Shown: positions 1 to 8,016 of the stretch, one piece after another
Position numbering within the stretch: the first letter of the stretch is position 1
Layout: the number at the start of each line of letters is the position of its first letter
Assembly (NCBI GenBank): GCA_026415035.1
Contig: JAOAHX010000006.1
Coordinates: forward strand, 1-64,000
From: Thermodesulfobacteriota bacterium
Lineage (GTDB): Bacteria > Desulfobacterota > BSN033 > UBA1163
Direction of reading: 5' to 3'
Length of the DNA stretch: 64,000 nt
Position numbers and translations under genes: made by a program
The notes under the pieces: generated by a model
The model's database searches: none
What the model was told of the DNA's origin: nothing
Seen by the model: only the letters and a program-made list of their open reading frames with translations

Positions 1-644
1 TGTTTATCTTGATGCCTCAGGCCTGCGGTCAGGATCTTCGTCCTCGCCTCTTCGATCTTCTTATTGTGGGTGTAGAGGGCCCCTCGAGGGGTGCCGGTGG
101 TGCCGCTCGTGTAAAAGATAATGAAGGGGTCGTTTTCATCCACATCGGTCTCCGGCTCCGTTTCCGTAAATCGGGCGAGAAGATCGTCGTAAAAGGTCAT
201 CTCCGGAACCTTCTCTTCAAGGGAGATGAACTGTCCGATATCGGGAAGGCGCTCTTTCAGGGAATTCACCAAGGGGATGAGTTCCTTTCCTACGAAGAGG
301 ATCTTGACCCCAGAATCGGTGATGACCTCAATGAGCTCCCCCGCCTGGAGCCTGGGGCTGAAGGGCACGGCGATGAATCCGCCTTTCATGGCCGCGCCGT
401 TGATTTCCGTGACCTCGAGGCAATTCCAGGAGAGGAGGCCGATGCCATCGCCCTTCTTCAGCCCCATCGCTTGAAGGGCATGGACGAGCCGGTTCACCTT
501 GGCATTGAAGGCCGAAAAGGTGACCCTTTTCGGACCGTAGACGAAGGCCTCTTTGTCCGGGTACAGAAGCGCATTCCGGTAAAGGACGTCGGCATAGGTG
601 CCGATCTTATAACGGCATAATTCTTGGAGGAGCTTTTTGACCAT
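1..644 (-). CDS. AMP-dependent acyl-CoA synthetase, N-terminal part (runs off the window)
   Basis: The first 214 residues of an ANL-superfamily acyl-CoA ligase are visible; the C-terminal part lies beyond base 1. Such enzymes adenylate a carboxylic acid with ATP and then form its CoA thioester in the cytoplasm. The phosphate-binding loop YTSGTTGTPRG sits at residues 178-188 and is followed by YTH, as in the family. The start at 644 is set by a strong AGGAGG about 7 bases upstream. It lies 53 bases after the TRAP permease gene and is probably the last visible gene of the transporter operon, so its substrate is likely the imported acid. The substrate cannot be named from this fragment. Confidence 0.9.
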   Translation of the reverse strand, partial: MVKKLLQELCRYKIGTYADVLYRNALLYPDKEAFVYGPKRVTFSAFNAKVNRLVHALQAMGLKKGDGIGLLSWNCLEVTEINGAAMKGGFIAVPFSPRLQAGELIEVITDSGVKILFVGKELIPLVNSLKERLPDIGQFISLEEKVPEMTFYDDLLARFTETEPETDVDENDPFIIFYTSGTTGTPRGALYTHNKKIEEARTKILTAGLRHQDK

Positions 645-697
645 CGGTTTCTCCCTCCTGAACGTTGGGGGGTTCGAATTCCTTGGAGGGACGATCT

Positions 698-1999
698 TCA
701 CTTGATCACAGCGGGCAGGAAGAGGGCGATCTGGGGAAAGGCCACCAGAAGGATCACGAAGGCCAGGATCGTCAGGCAGAAGGGAAAGATCCCCTTGAAG
801 ATGGTCTCCATGGGAACGTCTTTGGCCACGCCGGCGATGATGTAGACGTTCATCCCGATGGGCGGGGTGATCATGGCCATCTCCACCAGGAGGACGATCA
901 GGATGCCGAACCAGATGGGATCGAAGCCGAGGTTTTTGACCACGGGGAAGAAGATGGGGACCGTCAAAAGGACCATGGCCATCGTATCGATGAAACAGCC
1001 GAGGATGATATAGAGGAGGATGATACAGCCCATCACCAGGACGGGATGGATGCCCAGCCCCACGATGTAATTGGCCAGCTCCATGGGGATCGTGCTCACC
1101 GCGAAGAAGGGGATGAGGATGAAGGCGCCGAGGGCGCAGAAGAAGATCATTCCTGTCGTTTTCACAGCATCCGTGACGCTATCCTTGAGCCCCTGCCAGT
1201 TGATTTTCTTTCTGATGAGAGATAAGACGATTGCACCAAAAGCGGCTATGGCTCCTGCTTCTGTAGGGGTAAACCATCCGATGATCAACCCACCGAGCAC
1301 CAGCACGATCAGGATTAACATCTCTCCACATTCAGCGGCGGCACTCAATTTTTCTTTGAAGGTGGTCTTCTCTCCACGAGGGGCAATCGAGGGATTGAGC
1401 CGTACCCGACCGTAGACCATCGCCATGAACATGAGGCTCAGGATGATCCCGGGGACGATGCCCGCAGTGAAGAGCTTCACGATAGAGGTCTCGGTAAGAA
1501 TCCCGTAGATGATCATGATGGTGCTGGGCGGGATGAGAAATCCCAGGGTTCCCCCTGCGGCGATGCAGCCCGTGGCCAGGCTCGTATCATATTTGTAACT
1601 TCGCATGGCGGGGATGGCCGAGGTCCCGATGGTTGCGGCCGTGGCGATGCTCGAGGCGCTCACTGCCGAGAAGATGCTGCAGGCTCCGAGGGCGGCGATG
1701 GCCAGGCCCCCGGGCAATCGGCCGAAGATACTATAGGCCAACCTGAAAAGGCTCTGCCCAAGACCTGCCCGGAACAGGACCGTCCCCATGAGGAGGAAGA
1801 GCGGAAGGACCAACCAGTCATAATTGGAGATCAGCCCATAGGAGACCGTTCCCAGGACATTGAAGGCCGCCTTAAGGGTCGTGAGGTAGGCGAACCCGAG
1901 AAAGCCCACCAACATCATGGCTGCGCCGATGGGGACTCCCAGCAGCAGGAGAAGGAGGATGACGATTATCCCTAAGATACCGCAGAGGAACGGGCTCAT
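698..1999 (-). CDS. dctM: TRAP transporter large permease, DctM family
   Basis: A 433-residue very hydrophobic protein of the length and pattern of DctM, the 12-helix ion-coupled permease of tripartite ATP-independent periplasmic transporters. Typical DctM stretches are seen, such as the Gly/Pro-rich segments GFLIPPSTIMIIYG in the first half and a related MITPPIGMNVYI near the C-terminus. It follows the small permease gene by 6 bases and is clearly in the same operon. It forms the inner-membrane carrier that accepts substrate from the periplasmic DctP protein. The substrate is probably an organic or aromatic acid, inferred only from the flanking CoA ligases. Confidence 0.95.
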   Translation of the reverse strand: MSPFLCGILGIIVILLLLLLGVPIGAAMMLVGFLGFAYLTTLKAAFNVLGTVSYGLISNYDWLVLPLFLLMGTVLFRAGLGQSLFRLAYSIFGRLPGGLAIAALGACSIFSAVSASSIATAATIGTSAIPAMRSYKYDTSLATGCIAAGGTLGFLIPPSTIMIIYGILTETSIVKLFTAGIVPGIILSLMFMAMVYGRVRLNPSIAPRGEKTTFKEKLSAAAECGEMLILIVLVLGGLIIGWFTPTEAGAIAAFGAIVLSLIRKKINWQGLKDSVTDAVKTTGMIFFCALGAFILIPFFAVSTIPMELANYIVGLGIHPVLVMGCIILLYIILGCFIDTMAMVLLTVPIFFPVVKNLGFDPIWFGILIVLLVEMAMITPPIGMNVYIIAGVAKDVPMETIFKGIFPFCLTILAFVILLVAFPQIALFLPAVIK

Positions 2000-2005
2000 G
2001 GCGTT

Positions 2006-2500
2006 CTAATCAACCTCCTTCCTCAGTAAGGTCTTGAAGGTCTCCACCAGATGAAGGGCAAAATAGCCCAAGAGAAGGAGACATCCCAAAACCAAGATCA
2101 CCCTGAAAGGCGCAGCTGGAAGGTGAAGAATAGGGGTTTTCGAACCCCGCTTGATGACAGCGTCGTAGGTATAAAGCAGCGCCCCCCATCCCAGAAGCAT
2201 GACGGCCGCAGAGCTGATCAGGAGGGAGAAGATCATGAAGACCGACCGGGCTCGTTTGGGAAGCCTGTGGATCAGGATCTCGATAATGATGTGGGAACGC
2301 TCCGCCTGGGTGTAGCTTAACGCAAAGGAGATGAGAAAGATTCCCGCGAGGCTAATGATCTCCACGCCCCCATACAAAGGAGAGGCGAAGAAGAGTCGGC
2401 CGATGACGTGGACCACCGTGACCAACATCATCACGACAAGGGAGACGGAGGAGACGAAGAGGGGAATCTTTTTAAACGTAAACTTTGAGGGAGAAGCCAT
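2006..2500 (-). CDS. dctQ: TRAP transporter small permease, DctQ family
   Basis: A 164-residue protein with four predicted membrane helices, the usual size and topology of DctQ. DctQ is the small membrane subunit that pairs with DctM. Conserved-looking features are the ERSHIIIEIL segment after helix two and a short basic tail. It sits between dctP and dctM, separated from dctM by 6 bases and from dctP by about 85 bases that contain a stem-loop. Confidence 0.9.
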   Translation of the reverse strand: MASPSKFTFKKIPLFVSSVSLVVMMLVTVVHVIGRLFFASPLYGGVEIISLAGIFLISFALSYTQAERSHIIIEILIHRLPKRARSVFMIFSLLISSAAVMLLGWGALLYTYDAVIKRGSKTPILHLPAAPFRVILVLGCLLLLGYFALHLVETFKTLLRKEVD

Positions 2501-2527
2501 CGGTTAATCCTCGCCCAGATCAGGTAA

Positions 2528-2567
2528 GGGTTCGCCCCCTCCCCGGAATGGGGTCGGAGGCGAACCC
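2528..2567 (-). promoter_or_regulatory. Intercistronic stem-loop between dctP and dctQ
   Basis: Perfect 9-base arms GGGTTCGCC (2528-2536) and GGCGAACCC (2559-2567), with further GC pairing inside the loop. No T-run follows on the transcribed strand, so this is more likely an mRNA-stabilising or attenuating element than a full terminator. Such hairpins after binding-protein genes are a known way to keep the binding protein more abundant than the permease. Confidence 0.55.
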
Positions 2568-2585
2568 GTCAGGAGGGGATTGCTC

Positions 2586-3590
2586 CTACTTCCTGATGCT
2601 GTTGATAAACTCCAGCACCTTGGTCGCCGGGTACCCCTTGGCATCCAGGGCTGCCGCATGTCTCCGGTTGCTTGCATCCACCTTGGCGAACCAGGCCGCT
2701 TCTTCCGCAGGAGCCAGCTTGATAAACTCCACCCCCTGGCCTTTCGCATAATTCACGGCAGAGGCATCGGCCGCATCGAAGGCCTTGATCGATTCGCTTC
2801 TTCCCCATTCGAGGCTGGCATCGATGATCTTCTGTAGGTCCGGCGGAATCTTCTTCCAGCTGTCCCAGTTCATCACCATGAACCAGTTGCTTGAACAGTA
2901 CATCCCGAATTCCGTGACATACTTGATGGGGATCTTAAAAGATTCGATGGCTTCTTTAAAGACCAGACCGCCGTGGACCGTCCCCTTCTGGATGCCGATG
3001 ACCATGTCCGCACTGGTCATGCTGACCGGGGTACCCCCCAATTCTTTCAACGCATCGGAGGCTTCGGGAACAGGGGATCTCAAGGAGAGCCCTTTGAGGT
3101 CGGCCATGACCCGGACCGGTTTGGTGGTGGCCACCACCGCTGGCCCGGAGGCATGGGTCCATAAGACCTTGACGCTCTCCCATTCCTTTCGGAATTCGGG
3201 AAACTTTTTCCAGACCTCCAAGGTGATCCGGGAGGCTGTGGTGGCATCCGGCAGGCCGGCCAAGAACATGGAGATCATTCCGGTCAGCTCGGCCCCTGCC
3301 CTGGCATACCGGTAGCTGGCGCCGATATCTGCCACACCCTTTTCGATCCCGTCATAGGTCACAAAGGGACCAATCAGGGTGCCTCCGGGAAAGATCCGGA
3401 AGGTCAAACGGCCCTTGCTCTCCTCCTCGATCTTCTTGGCCCAGGCCGTGATCTGCTTGTCGTACATCGAGCCTGCAGGGGCCATATGGCTGATTCGGAG
3501 CTCCAGGGCGTCTGCCGTTTTCAGATAACCGCCAGAGAGGAGGGCGACTAAAAGTAGAGCAGCGAAGATTCCTAAGGTGCTTTTATTCAT
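2586..3590 (-). CDS. dctP: TRAP transporter substrate-binding protein, DctP family
   Basis: A 334-residue exported solute receptor. It begins with a signal peptide (about residues 1-28, ending near TADA) and then the DctP opening, with LRISHMAP followed by a WAKKIEEES/GRL segment and the FPGGTL motif. It captures an organic acid in the periplasm and delivers it to DctQM. The ATG at 3590 has AGGAGG 7 bases upstream; an in-frame GTG at 3599 is less likely because it overlaps that site. The DctP fold's RSP-type motif is seen as LRSPVPEASDALKELGGTPV, placing it in the DctP rather than TAXI group. The ligand is unknown. Confidence 0.92.
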   Translation of the reverse strand: MNKSTLGIFAALLLVALLSGGYLKTADALELRISHMAPAGSMYDKQITAWAKKIEEESKGRLTFRIFPGGTLIGPFVTYDGIEKGVADIGASYRYARAGAELTGMISMFLAGLPDATTASRITLEVWKKFPEFRKEWESVKVLWTHASGPAVVATTKPVRVMADLKGLSLRSPVPEASDALKELGGTPVSMTSADMVIGIQKGTVHGGLVFKEAIESFKIPIKYVTEFGMYCSSNWFMVMNWDSWKKIPPDLQKIIDASLEWGRSESIKAFDAADASAVNYAKGQGVEFIKLAPAEEAAWFAKVDASNRRHAAALDAKGYPATKVLEFINSIRK

Positions 3591-3711
3591 CCTTTCCACC
3601 TCCTTTGTGGTCTTTGGTGCCGATCGTTGGGTGTAAATCCTCTTTGGAAGAACATCGTGGCCAATCCTTGGGTTTTCGAACCATTCCGTTATTTCGTTGT
3701 CGAGGGTGCAT
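3583..3711 (-). CDS. Possible 42-codon leader ORF overlapping the dctP start
   Basis: A short reading frame begins at ATG 3711 right after TTAAGGAGGTG, a very long match to the 16S anti-SD sequence, though the gap to the ATG is short. It ends with TAA at 3585-3583, overlapping the dctP ATG in another frame, the arrangement used for translational coupling. The predicted peptide is hydrophilic, Lys/Arg/His-rich and unrecognised. It could equally be a chance ORF in a leader. Confidence 0.25.
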   Translation of the reverse strand: MHPRQRNNGMVRKPKDWPRCSSKEDLHPTIGTKDHKGGGKDE

Positions 3712-3796
3712 CACCTCCTTAAAAGATCGTTTGCTTCGAGCTATGATACCCCTTGGGAGGAGATCGAGGTCTCAAGCCCGGAGTAGAGATGAATCC

Positions 3797-5299
3797 TCAT
3801 CTCTTTTCGAGAAATTGCCTCTTCAACTCCCTTTTCAGAATCTTTCCCGCCGGGCTTTTCGGCATCTCTTGAACCAGGATGTATTCCTTCGGGACTTTAA
3901 AAGGAGAGAGGCGAGATTTCAAGAAGAGTTTGAGCTCATCGGGTGAAACGGTCTGCCCAGGTTTGGGGACGATAAAGGCGGTCACCCGCTCGCCCCATTC
4001 TTTATCCGGCAAGCCCACCACAGCGCACTCCTGAATCTCAGGGCGAGTGTAGAGCACCTCTTCAACCTCTCGCGGATAGACGTTCTCCCCTCCCGTGATG
4101 ATCATATCCTTGAGACGATCGACAATATACAAATAGCCATTTTCATCGAAGAGGCCGATATCGCCCGATCGGAGCCATCCCCCCTCCCAAAAGGCGGCGA
4201 GGTTCCCCTCCGGATTGTTCAGGTAGCCTTTCATCACAATGGGCCCACGGAAACAGATCTCGCCCTCGCGTCCTCGCTCCACCAAATGACCTTCGGTGTC
4301 GCGGATCTGGACTTCAACCCCATGGATCGGCTGTCCCACCGAACCCACGACATGCCAGTCGGGGTAATAATGATTGTAGGTCACGGGCATCCCTTCGGTC
4401 ATGCCATAAGATTCGCAGATTTTGATTCCCGTCCGTTCTTTCCACTGTTTGACGATCTCCCTGGGGAGAGAAGCGGCGGCAGAGAAGCAGTATCGAAGTC
4501 TGCCCAATTTTTCGCTCAGGTCGCTCACGCCGAGGAGGCGGACATAGACGGTGGGCACGGCAAAGAATTTGGTGACCCGACCGGCGGCCATCAGCTCAAG
4601 GGTCCTTCCAAGATCGAAGGAGGGAAGGATTTCCAAACACCCCCCGGAAAGGATGGTGGCGTTCATAATATGGATTTGACCGAAGACGTGGTTGAAGGGC
4701 ATGAAACATAGGGCCCGGTCGTTTTCGGTATTGCGCTCGAAGTGGGCGATGCTGAAACTGGAGAAGCCGATCCCTTCATGGGTGAGCATGGCCCCTTTCG
4801 GGGTGCCCGTTGTCCCTCCCGTATAGAGGATGGCGGCCGTATCCGTCCGGTCTCGGTCGATGGCTTTGAAGTCCGAAGAACCCGATTCCGTCAACCGGGA
4901 CAAAGAGAGGTCTCCATTGGGTGAAACGATCTTTTCCAACCCGATGGTCTCTCTTAATCTATAAAGTTCATCCAGTTTCTCGTCGTAGGTGAATAGGATT
5001 TTTGGTCTCGAATGGCCTACCAAAAGGGAGAGTTCGTTTCCTCTTAGAAGGCTCGAATAGGTGATGGCGACCGCGCCAGCCTTTAATACCCCGAAATAGA
5101 CCGCGATCCAATCGGTCGAATTGGGGAAGAGAAGGCCAACGAAATCCCCAGGTTTAACCCCCATTTTCAAAAGGGCTGTTGCGATTCTATTGGCCCTCTC
5201 ATTGAGCTGTTTATAGGTGATGGTTTGATCATTTTCACATACGGCGGGCCTTTCCGGAAAGAAGAAGGCAGATCTTTCGAGGTTGGAGGCAAGGTTCAT
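3797..5299 (-). CDS. AMP-dependent acyl-CoA synthetase (fatty or aromatic acid-CoA ligase type)
   Basis: A complete 500-residue ANL-superfamily ligase. The phosphate loop YTGGTTGTPKG lies at about 159-169, the adenine-binding region includes YGMTEGMP, and the C-terminal lid holds the catalytic Lys in SPAGKILKREL (Lys486). Both half-reactions should therefore be intact: the acid is first turned to acyl-AMP, then to acyl-CoA. The start at 5299 has a GAGAGGAG site just upstream. The gene heads the leftward TRAP-ligase cluster and faces the GntR regulator across a shared promoter region, which suggests that it activates the imported substrate. Chain length or aromatic preference is not predictable. 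Confidence 0.93.
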   Translation of the reverse strand: MNLASNLERSAFFFPERPAVCENDQTITYKQLNERANRIATALLKMGVKPGDFVGLLFPNSTDWIAVYFGVLKAGAVAITYSSLLRGNELSLLVGHSRPKILFTYDEKLDELYRLRETIGLEKIVSPNGDLSLSRLTESGSSDFKAIDRDRTDTAAILYTGGTTGTPKGAMLTHEGIGFSSFSIAHFERNTENDRALCFMPFNHVFGQIHIMNATILSGGCLEILPSFDLGRTLELMAAGRVTKFFAVPTVYVRLLGVSDLSEKLGRLRYCFSAAASLPREIVKQWKERTGIKICESYGMTEGMPVTYNHYYPDWHVVGSVGQPIHGVEVQIRDTEGHLVERGREGEICFRGPIVMKGYLNNPEGNLAAFWEGGWLRSGDIGLFDENGYLYIVDRLKDMIITGGENVYPREVEEVLYTRPEIQECAVVGLPDKEWGERVTAFIVPKPGQTVSPDELKLFLKSRLSPFKVPKEYILVQEMPKSPAGKILKRELKRQFLEKR

Positions 5300-5398
5300 T
5301 TAACTCCTCTCATGGCTAAACCTCATAGTATTTTAACCCATTGAATTTATAAAATATTTTTTTAATTTCGAGGCGCCCTCCGAAAGAATGGTCTAATA

Positions 5399-5425
5399 TT
5401 TATATCATTTTTAAATATTTGTCAA
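5399..5425 (-). promoter_or_regulatory. Sigma70-type promoter for the leftward ligase/TRAP cluster
   Basis: Read on the minus strand: TTGACA (5425-5420), 15-base AT-rich spacer, TATAAA (5404-5399). The spacer is slightly short. The predicted start lies about 90 bases before the ligase ATG at 5299. The region is strikingly AT-rich against its GC-rich surroundings. Confidence 0.55.
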
Positions 5426-5431
5426 TATTAT

Positions 5432-5472
5432 TTTGCAAAAAGTTCCCATTTGTAGTATGATTGCTACCAATG
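5432..5472 (+). promoter_or_regulatory. Rightward promoter and candidate GntR self-operator
   Basis: TTTGCA (5432-5437), 18 bases, TATGAT (5456-5461) form a weak sigma70 promoter whose start site would fall almost on the ATG at 5470, so the mRNA would be nearly leaderless. An imperfect inverted repeat, CATTTGTAG (5447-5455) and CTACCAATG (5464-5472), straddles the -10 box and start codon, where a regulator would block expression. That the GntR protein binds here is inference. Confidence 0.35.
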
Positions 5473-6228
5473 ACAGCCAAATTTAACCCTGTTAAACAGT
5501 CAAGGGTTTCAGAAGGGGTGATCAACCAGATCAAAAATTCCATCCTTCTCGGCCAGTTCAAGGCGGGCGAACGGTTGCCCTCGGAAAGGGAGCTTGCCGA
5601 GGAGTTCAGGGTGAGCCGGATGGCGATCCGGGAGGCCCTCCGAGCCCTGGAGTTATCGGGTTTCATCGAGACCCGACAGGGAATCAATGGCGGAGCCTTT
5701 GTAACGGATCTCACCTTTGAACACCTGGGCAATGCCTTTCTCGACCTCTTCTTGGCCGACAAGATCTCCATCCCCGAGATGTTACAGGTTCGCCTCCTCA
5801 TCGAACCGGAGGTCGCCCGGCTTGCCACCCAGAACATCAATCCGACCTCAATTCAGAGATTGAGAGAGGCCCTTGAGCTGGAAGAACTCCCTCCCACCTC
5901 CTTACTTCACGATGTCGAGATCAAACAGAACTTCCATTTCATCCTGGCCGAGATGGCGGGCAACCGGTTCTTCGAGGCCATCGTAAGGTCCCTCTTGAAG
6001 TTGACCAAAAATTTGGTCTTGGGAGTGGATGTGGGGCCCCGTTTCATTCACCCTGCAGGGATGCATCGAAAGGTGGCAGAGGCCGTTTTTTCAGGAAATC
6101 CTGAAGAGGCTTATGAGGCGATGAGGCGACACACCCTCGAATTCGGTGAAAAACTGATCGAATTGGAGAAGACCTATCGACAGAGGAAGGCCCTTCTCTC
6201 CTACGAAGGCCCGTTCTCCGATCGATAA
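5470..6228 (+). CDS. GntR-family transcriptional regulator, FadR/FCD type
   Basis: A 252-residue DNA-binding regulator. The N-terminal winged helix-turn-helix (about residues 10-75) shows the family pattern GERLPSERELAEEF followed by SRMAIREALRALELSGFI and an RQG wing. The C-terminal all-helical FCD domain includes FHFILAEMAGNRF and later His residues that usually hold a metal and an organic-acid effector. The ATG at 5470 is preferred over an in-frame TTG at 5461. It is divergent from the ligase/TRAP cluster, so it most likely controls that cluster in response to an organic acid or acyl-CoA. Its 3' end overlaps the convergent PAP2 gene by 28 bases. Confidence 0.92.
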   Translation: MTAKFNPVKQSRVSEGVINQIKNSILLGQFKAGERLPSERELAEEFRVSRMAIREALRALELSGFIETRQGINGGAFVTDLTFEHLGNAFLDLFLADKISIPEMLQVRLLIEPEVARLATQNINPTSIQRLREALELEELPPTSLLHDVEIKQNFHFILAEMAGNRFFEAIVRSLLKLTKNLVLGVDVGPRFIHPAGMHRKVAEAVFSGNPEEAYEAMRRHTLEFGEKLIELEKTYRQRKALLSYEGPFSDR

Positions 6229-6752
6229 ATCTCCTTCCCCTTTCTTTTTAGATAATAAAAGAGCCCCTTCGAAATTCCGTAACCCAGCAAGACTCCGGCC
6301 AGGATATCGGTAGGGTAATGGAGCCCCAGATAGAGGCGGCTCCATGCGATGAATCCCGCCAAGATATAAAAAACGATCGCGTATCGAGGATACCTCTGGG
6401 AAAAGAAGGCCGCCATCATAAAGCCTAAAGCGGAATGGGCACTGGGAAAACTGGGGTCGAGGATCTCTCCTGGACCGAAGGATAGTTTCGAACCGATCTC
6501 TGGCAGGAAATGAAGGGGCCTCTGGCGCTGGACGAGAAACTTCAGACCATAGATCACGACCAACTGGATCCCATAAAGGGAGAGGAGATGGGGAAAGGCC
6601 TTTCTCTGTCTGGGGAGGACCAGGCTGAGCCCCAGAAGGGCGATGACGGCAAGATGGCTCCCGAGATGGGTGAGCCAAGGAAGGAGATGATCGAGTAGCG
6701 GGCTGCTCCACCACCCGTTGGCCCAACGCATGAATTGCAATTCCCAATCCAT
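6201..6752 (-). CDS. PAP2-family (undecaprenyl-pyrophosphate-type) membrane phosphatase
   Basis: A 183-residue membrane protein with several hydrophobic helices and all three PAP2 signature motifs: KFLVQRQRP (residues 71-79), PSFPSAHS (100-107) and SRLYLGLHYPTDILAG (138-153). The conserved His residues for phosphoenzyme formation are present. PAP2 enzymes remove phosphate from lipid phosphates such as undecaprenyl pyrophosphate or phosphatidic acid. The closeness of motifs 1 and 2 is normal for the bacterial group. It lies 39 bases after a SerB-like phosphatase gene on the same strand. The exact lipid substrate is unknown. Confidence 0.9.
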   Translation of the reverse strand: MDWELQFMRWANGWWSSPLLDHLLPWLTHLGSHLAVIALLGLSLVLPRQRKAFPHLLSLYGIQLVVIYGLKFLVQRQRPLHFLPEIGSKLSFGPGEILDPSFPSAHSALGFMMAAFFSQRYPRYAIVFYILAGFIAWSRLYLGLHYPTDILAGVLLGYGISKGLFYYLKRKGKEIYRSENGPS

Positions 6753-6790
6753 CTCGACGTGTCTGGGTCAATCCTCCGTGAAGGTTTGGG

Positions 6791-7441
6791 TTAAACGGGA
6801 AGTTTGGGAATCACATCGGCCAGGTTCTCGCTCCGAACGGAGACGCTGGCGATCTTTTCAAGGTCGGGACAGGAAGGGTTAAAGGCCACCGAAAAGCCAA
6901 CCCTCTGAAACATCTCCAGGTCGCCGTGGCTGTCACCGATGGCAAGGGCCTCTTCGGGAGGGAGATTGAACCGGGTGAGGATCCTCCCCACCCACTCCGC
7001 CTTCTGGTCATAGTGGACCCGGATGTTCACCTTTCCGTTTAAGACCCCATCTTCCAAAAGGAGCTCGTTGGCAACGGAAAAGTCAAAACCGAATCGTTGA
7101 TGGACCCAGTCGGAGAGAAGGGATAGGCCGGAGGAGATGATGGAAAGTTTCAACCCTTTTGTCTTCAGATAGGAGATCAATTCTTCAGCCCCAGGGTAGA
7201 AAGGAACGGTTTGGATGATCCGCCTCAACTCATCCACCCTCATCCCTCTCCAGACCTCGGCATCGCGTTCGCAAAATTCCTGGTAGGAGATCTTTCCCGC
7301 CAAAAACTGCCTCTGATACTCCTCGGCCTGGCCATGCCACTTCCCCAGGCGGACATGGATATATTCCCAGATGGATCGTTCCTTCGTAAGCGTCCCATCC
7401 AGATCGAAGATGGCTAACCTGTAGGTGCCACTTTTTCCCAT
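6791..7441 (-). CDS. HAD-superfamily phosphatase, SerB-like (HAD-IB)
   Basis: A 216-residue protein with the HAD nucleophile motif FDLDGTLT (Asp13 and Asp15), motif II in SIISSGLS, a Lys in HYDQKAEWV and motif IV in IGDSHGDLEMF. This is the layout of phosphoserine phosphatase-like HAD-IB enzymes with a helical cap. The start ATG at 7441 is chosen because upstream in-frame codons cross a terminator hairpin. Substrate could be phosphoserine or another small phosphomonoester; proximity to a lipid phosphatase does not settle it. Confidence 0.82.
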   Translation of the reverse strand: MGKSGTYRLAIFDLDGTLTKERSIWEYIHVRLGKWHGQAEEYQRQFLAGKISYQEFCERDAEVWRGMRVDELRRIIQTVPFYPGAEELISYLKTKGLKLSIISSGLSLLSDWVHQRFGFDFSVANELLLEDGVLNGKVNIRVHYDQKAEWVGRILTRFNLPPEEALAIGDSHGDLEMFQRVGFSVAFNPSCPDLEKIASVSVRSENLADVIPKLPV

Positions 7442-7497
7442 GGCAAAAGGGTCATTCAGGGGTTGCCTTCCCAAGGCCGGGGCCCTTGGGGAGAAGA

Positions 7498-7514
7498 AAA
7501 AAGGCCCCCTTTTT
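7498..7514 (-). terminator. Intrinsic terminator after the molybdoenzyme operon
   Basis: On the minus strand AAAAAGG-GGG-CCTTTTT forms a 7-bp stem and ends in a run of T, 26 bases past the stop of the VOC gene. The symmetric A/T runs mean it could also work in the other direction. A second GC-rich inverted repeat (CCAAGG ... CCTTGG, about 7480-7490) lies next to it. Confidence 0.6.
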
Positions 7515-7539
7515 GGAGGGTAAGGAATCGGCGGTCTTC

Positions 7540-7962
7540 CTACCCTTTTTTCCACTCGTCCCAGGGATAGTCGATCAGCTCCAGGAGCACGCCGTTCACC
7601 GTTTTGGGATGGATGAACGTATATTTGCAGTTCCGAAAGGTCCTCATCCCTCCGACAAATTGGTAGCCTTTTGCCTTCAACTCCTCGGTCGCCTCTTCGG
7701 TGTTGTCGACATTGAGGCTGAGGACCATCATCCCCTCGCCCTTTTTTTCGATGTACTTCGTCACCTCGCCATCCGGTGTGGTCGATTCCATCAGTTCGAA
7801 ACCGACCTCCCCGATCCAGTATCGGGCCACCCTGATCTTTTCCGTCTCGTCAATATAGGAGTCGTCGGGCCCGGACTTTCCGAGGATAGGCTCCCAGATC
7901 TTTCGGGCCGCCTCAAGGTCTTTGACGGCAATGCAGATGTGATCTATCTTGTTGACTTTCAT
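7540..7962 (-). CDS. VOC-superfamily protein related to methylmalonyl-CoA epimerase
   Basis: A 140-residue single-domain VOC (glyoxalase/bleomycin resistance) fold protein. It opens with KIDHICIAVKDLEAA like methylmalonyl-CoA epimerase and keeps two of the usual metal ligands, His8 and Glu128 (in LLELIDY). The region that reads GIHHIAL in epimerases is GMMVLSL here, so the central metal-binding His is absent (residues 79-80 are Met-Val). It is therefore probably not a standard epimerase. It is the last gene of the leftward operon, 54 bases after the aminotransferase, and may act on a CoA thioester or keto intermediate made by it. Confidence 0.75.
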   Translation of the reverse strand: MKVNKIDHICIAVKDLEAARKIWEPILGKSGPDDSYIDETEKIRVARYWIGEVGFELMESTTPDGEVTKYIEKKGEGMMVLSLNVDNTEEATEELKAKGYQFVGGMRTFRNCKYTFIHPKTVNGVLLELIDYPWDEWKKG

Positions 7963-8016
7963 CGGAGGCCTCGTCCTTTCCCCTCGAAGGTTGTTTTCCC
8001 TGTGATTTCCGACCGA

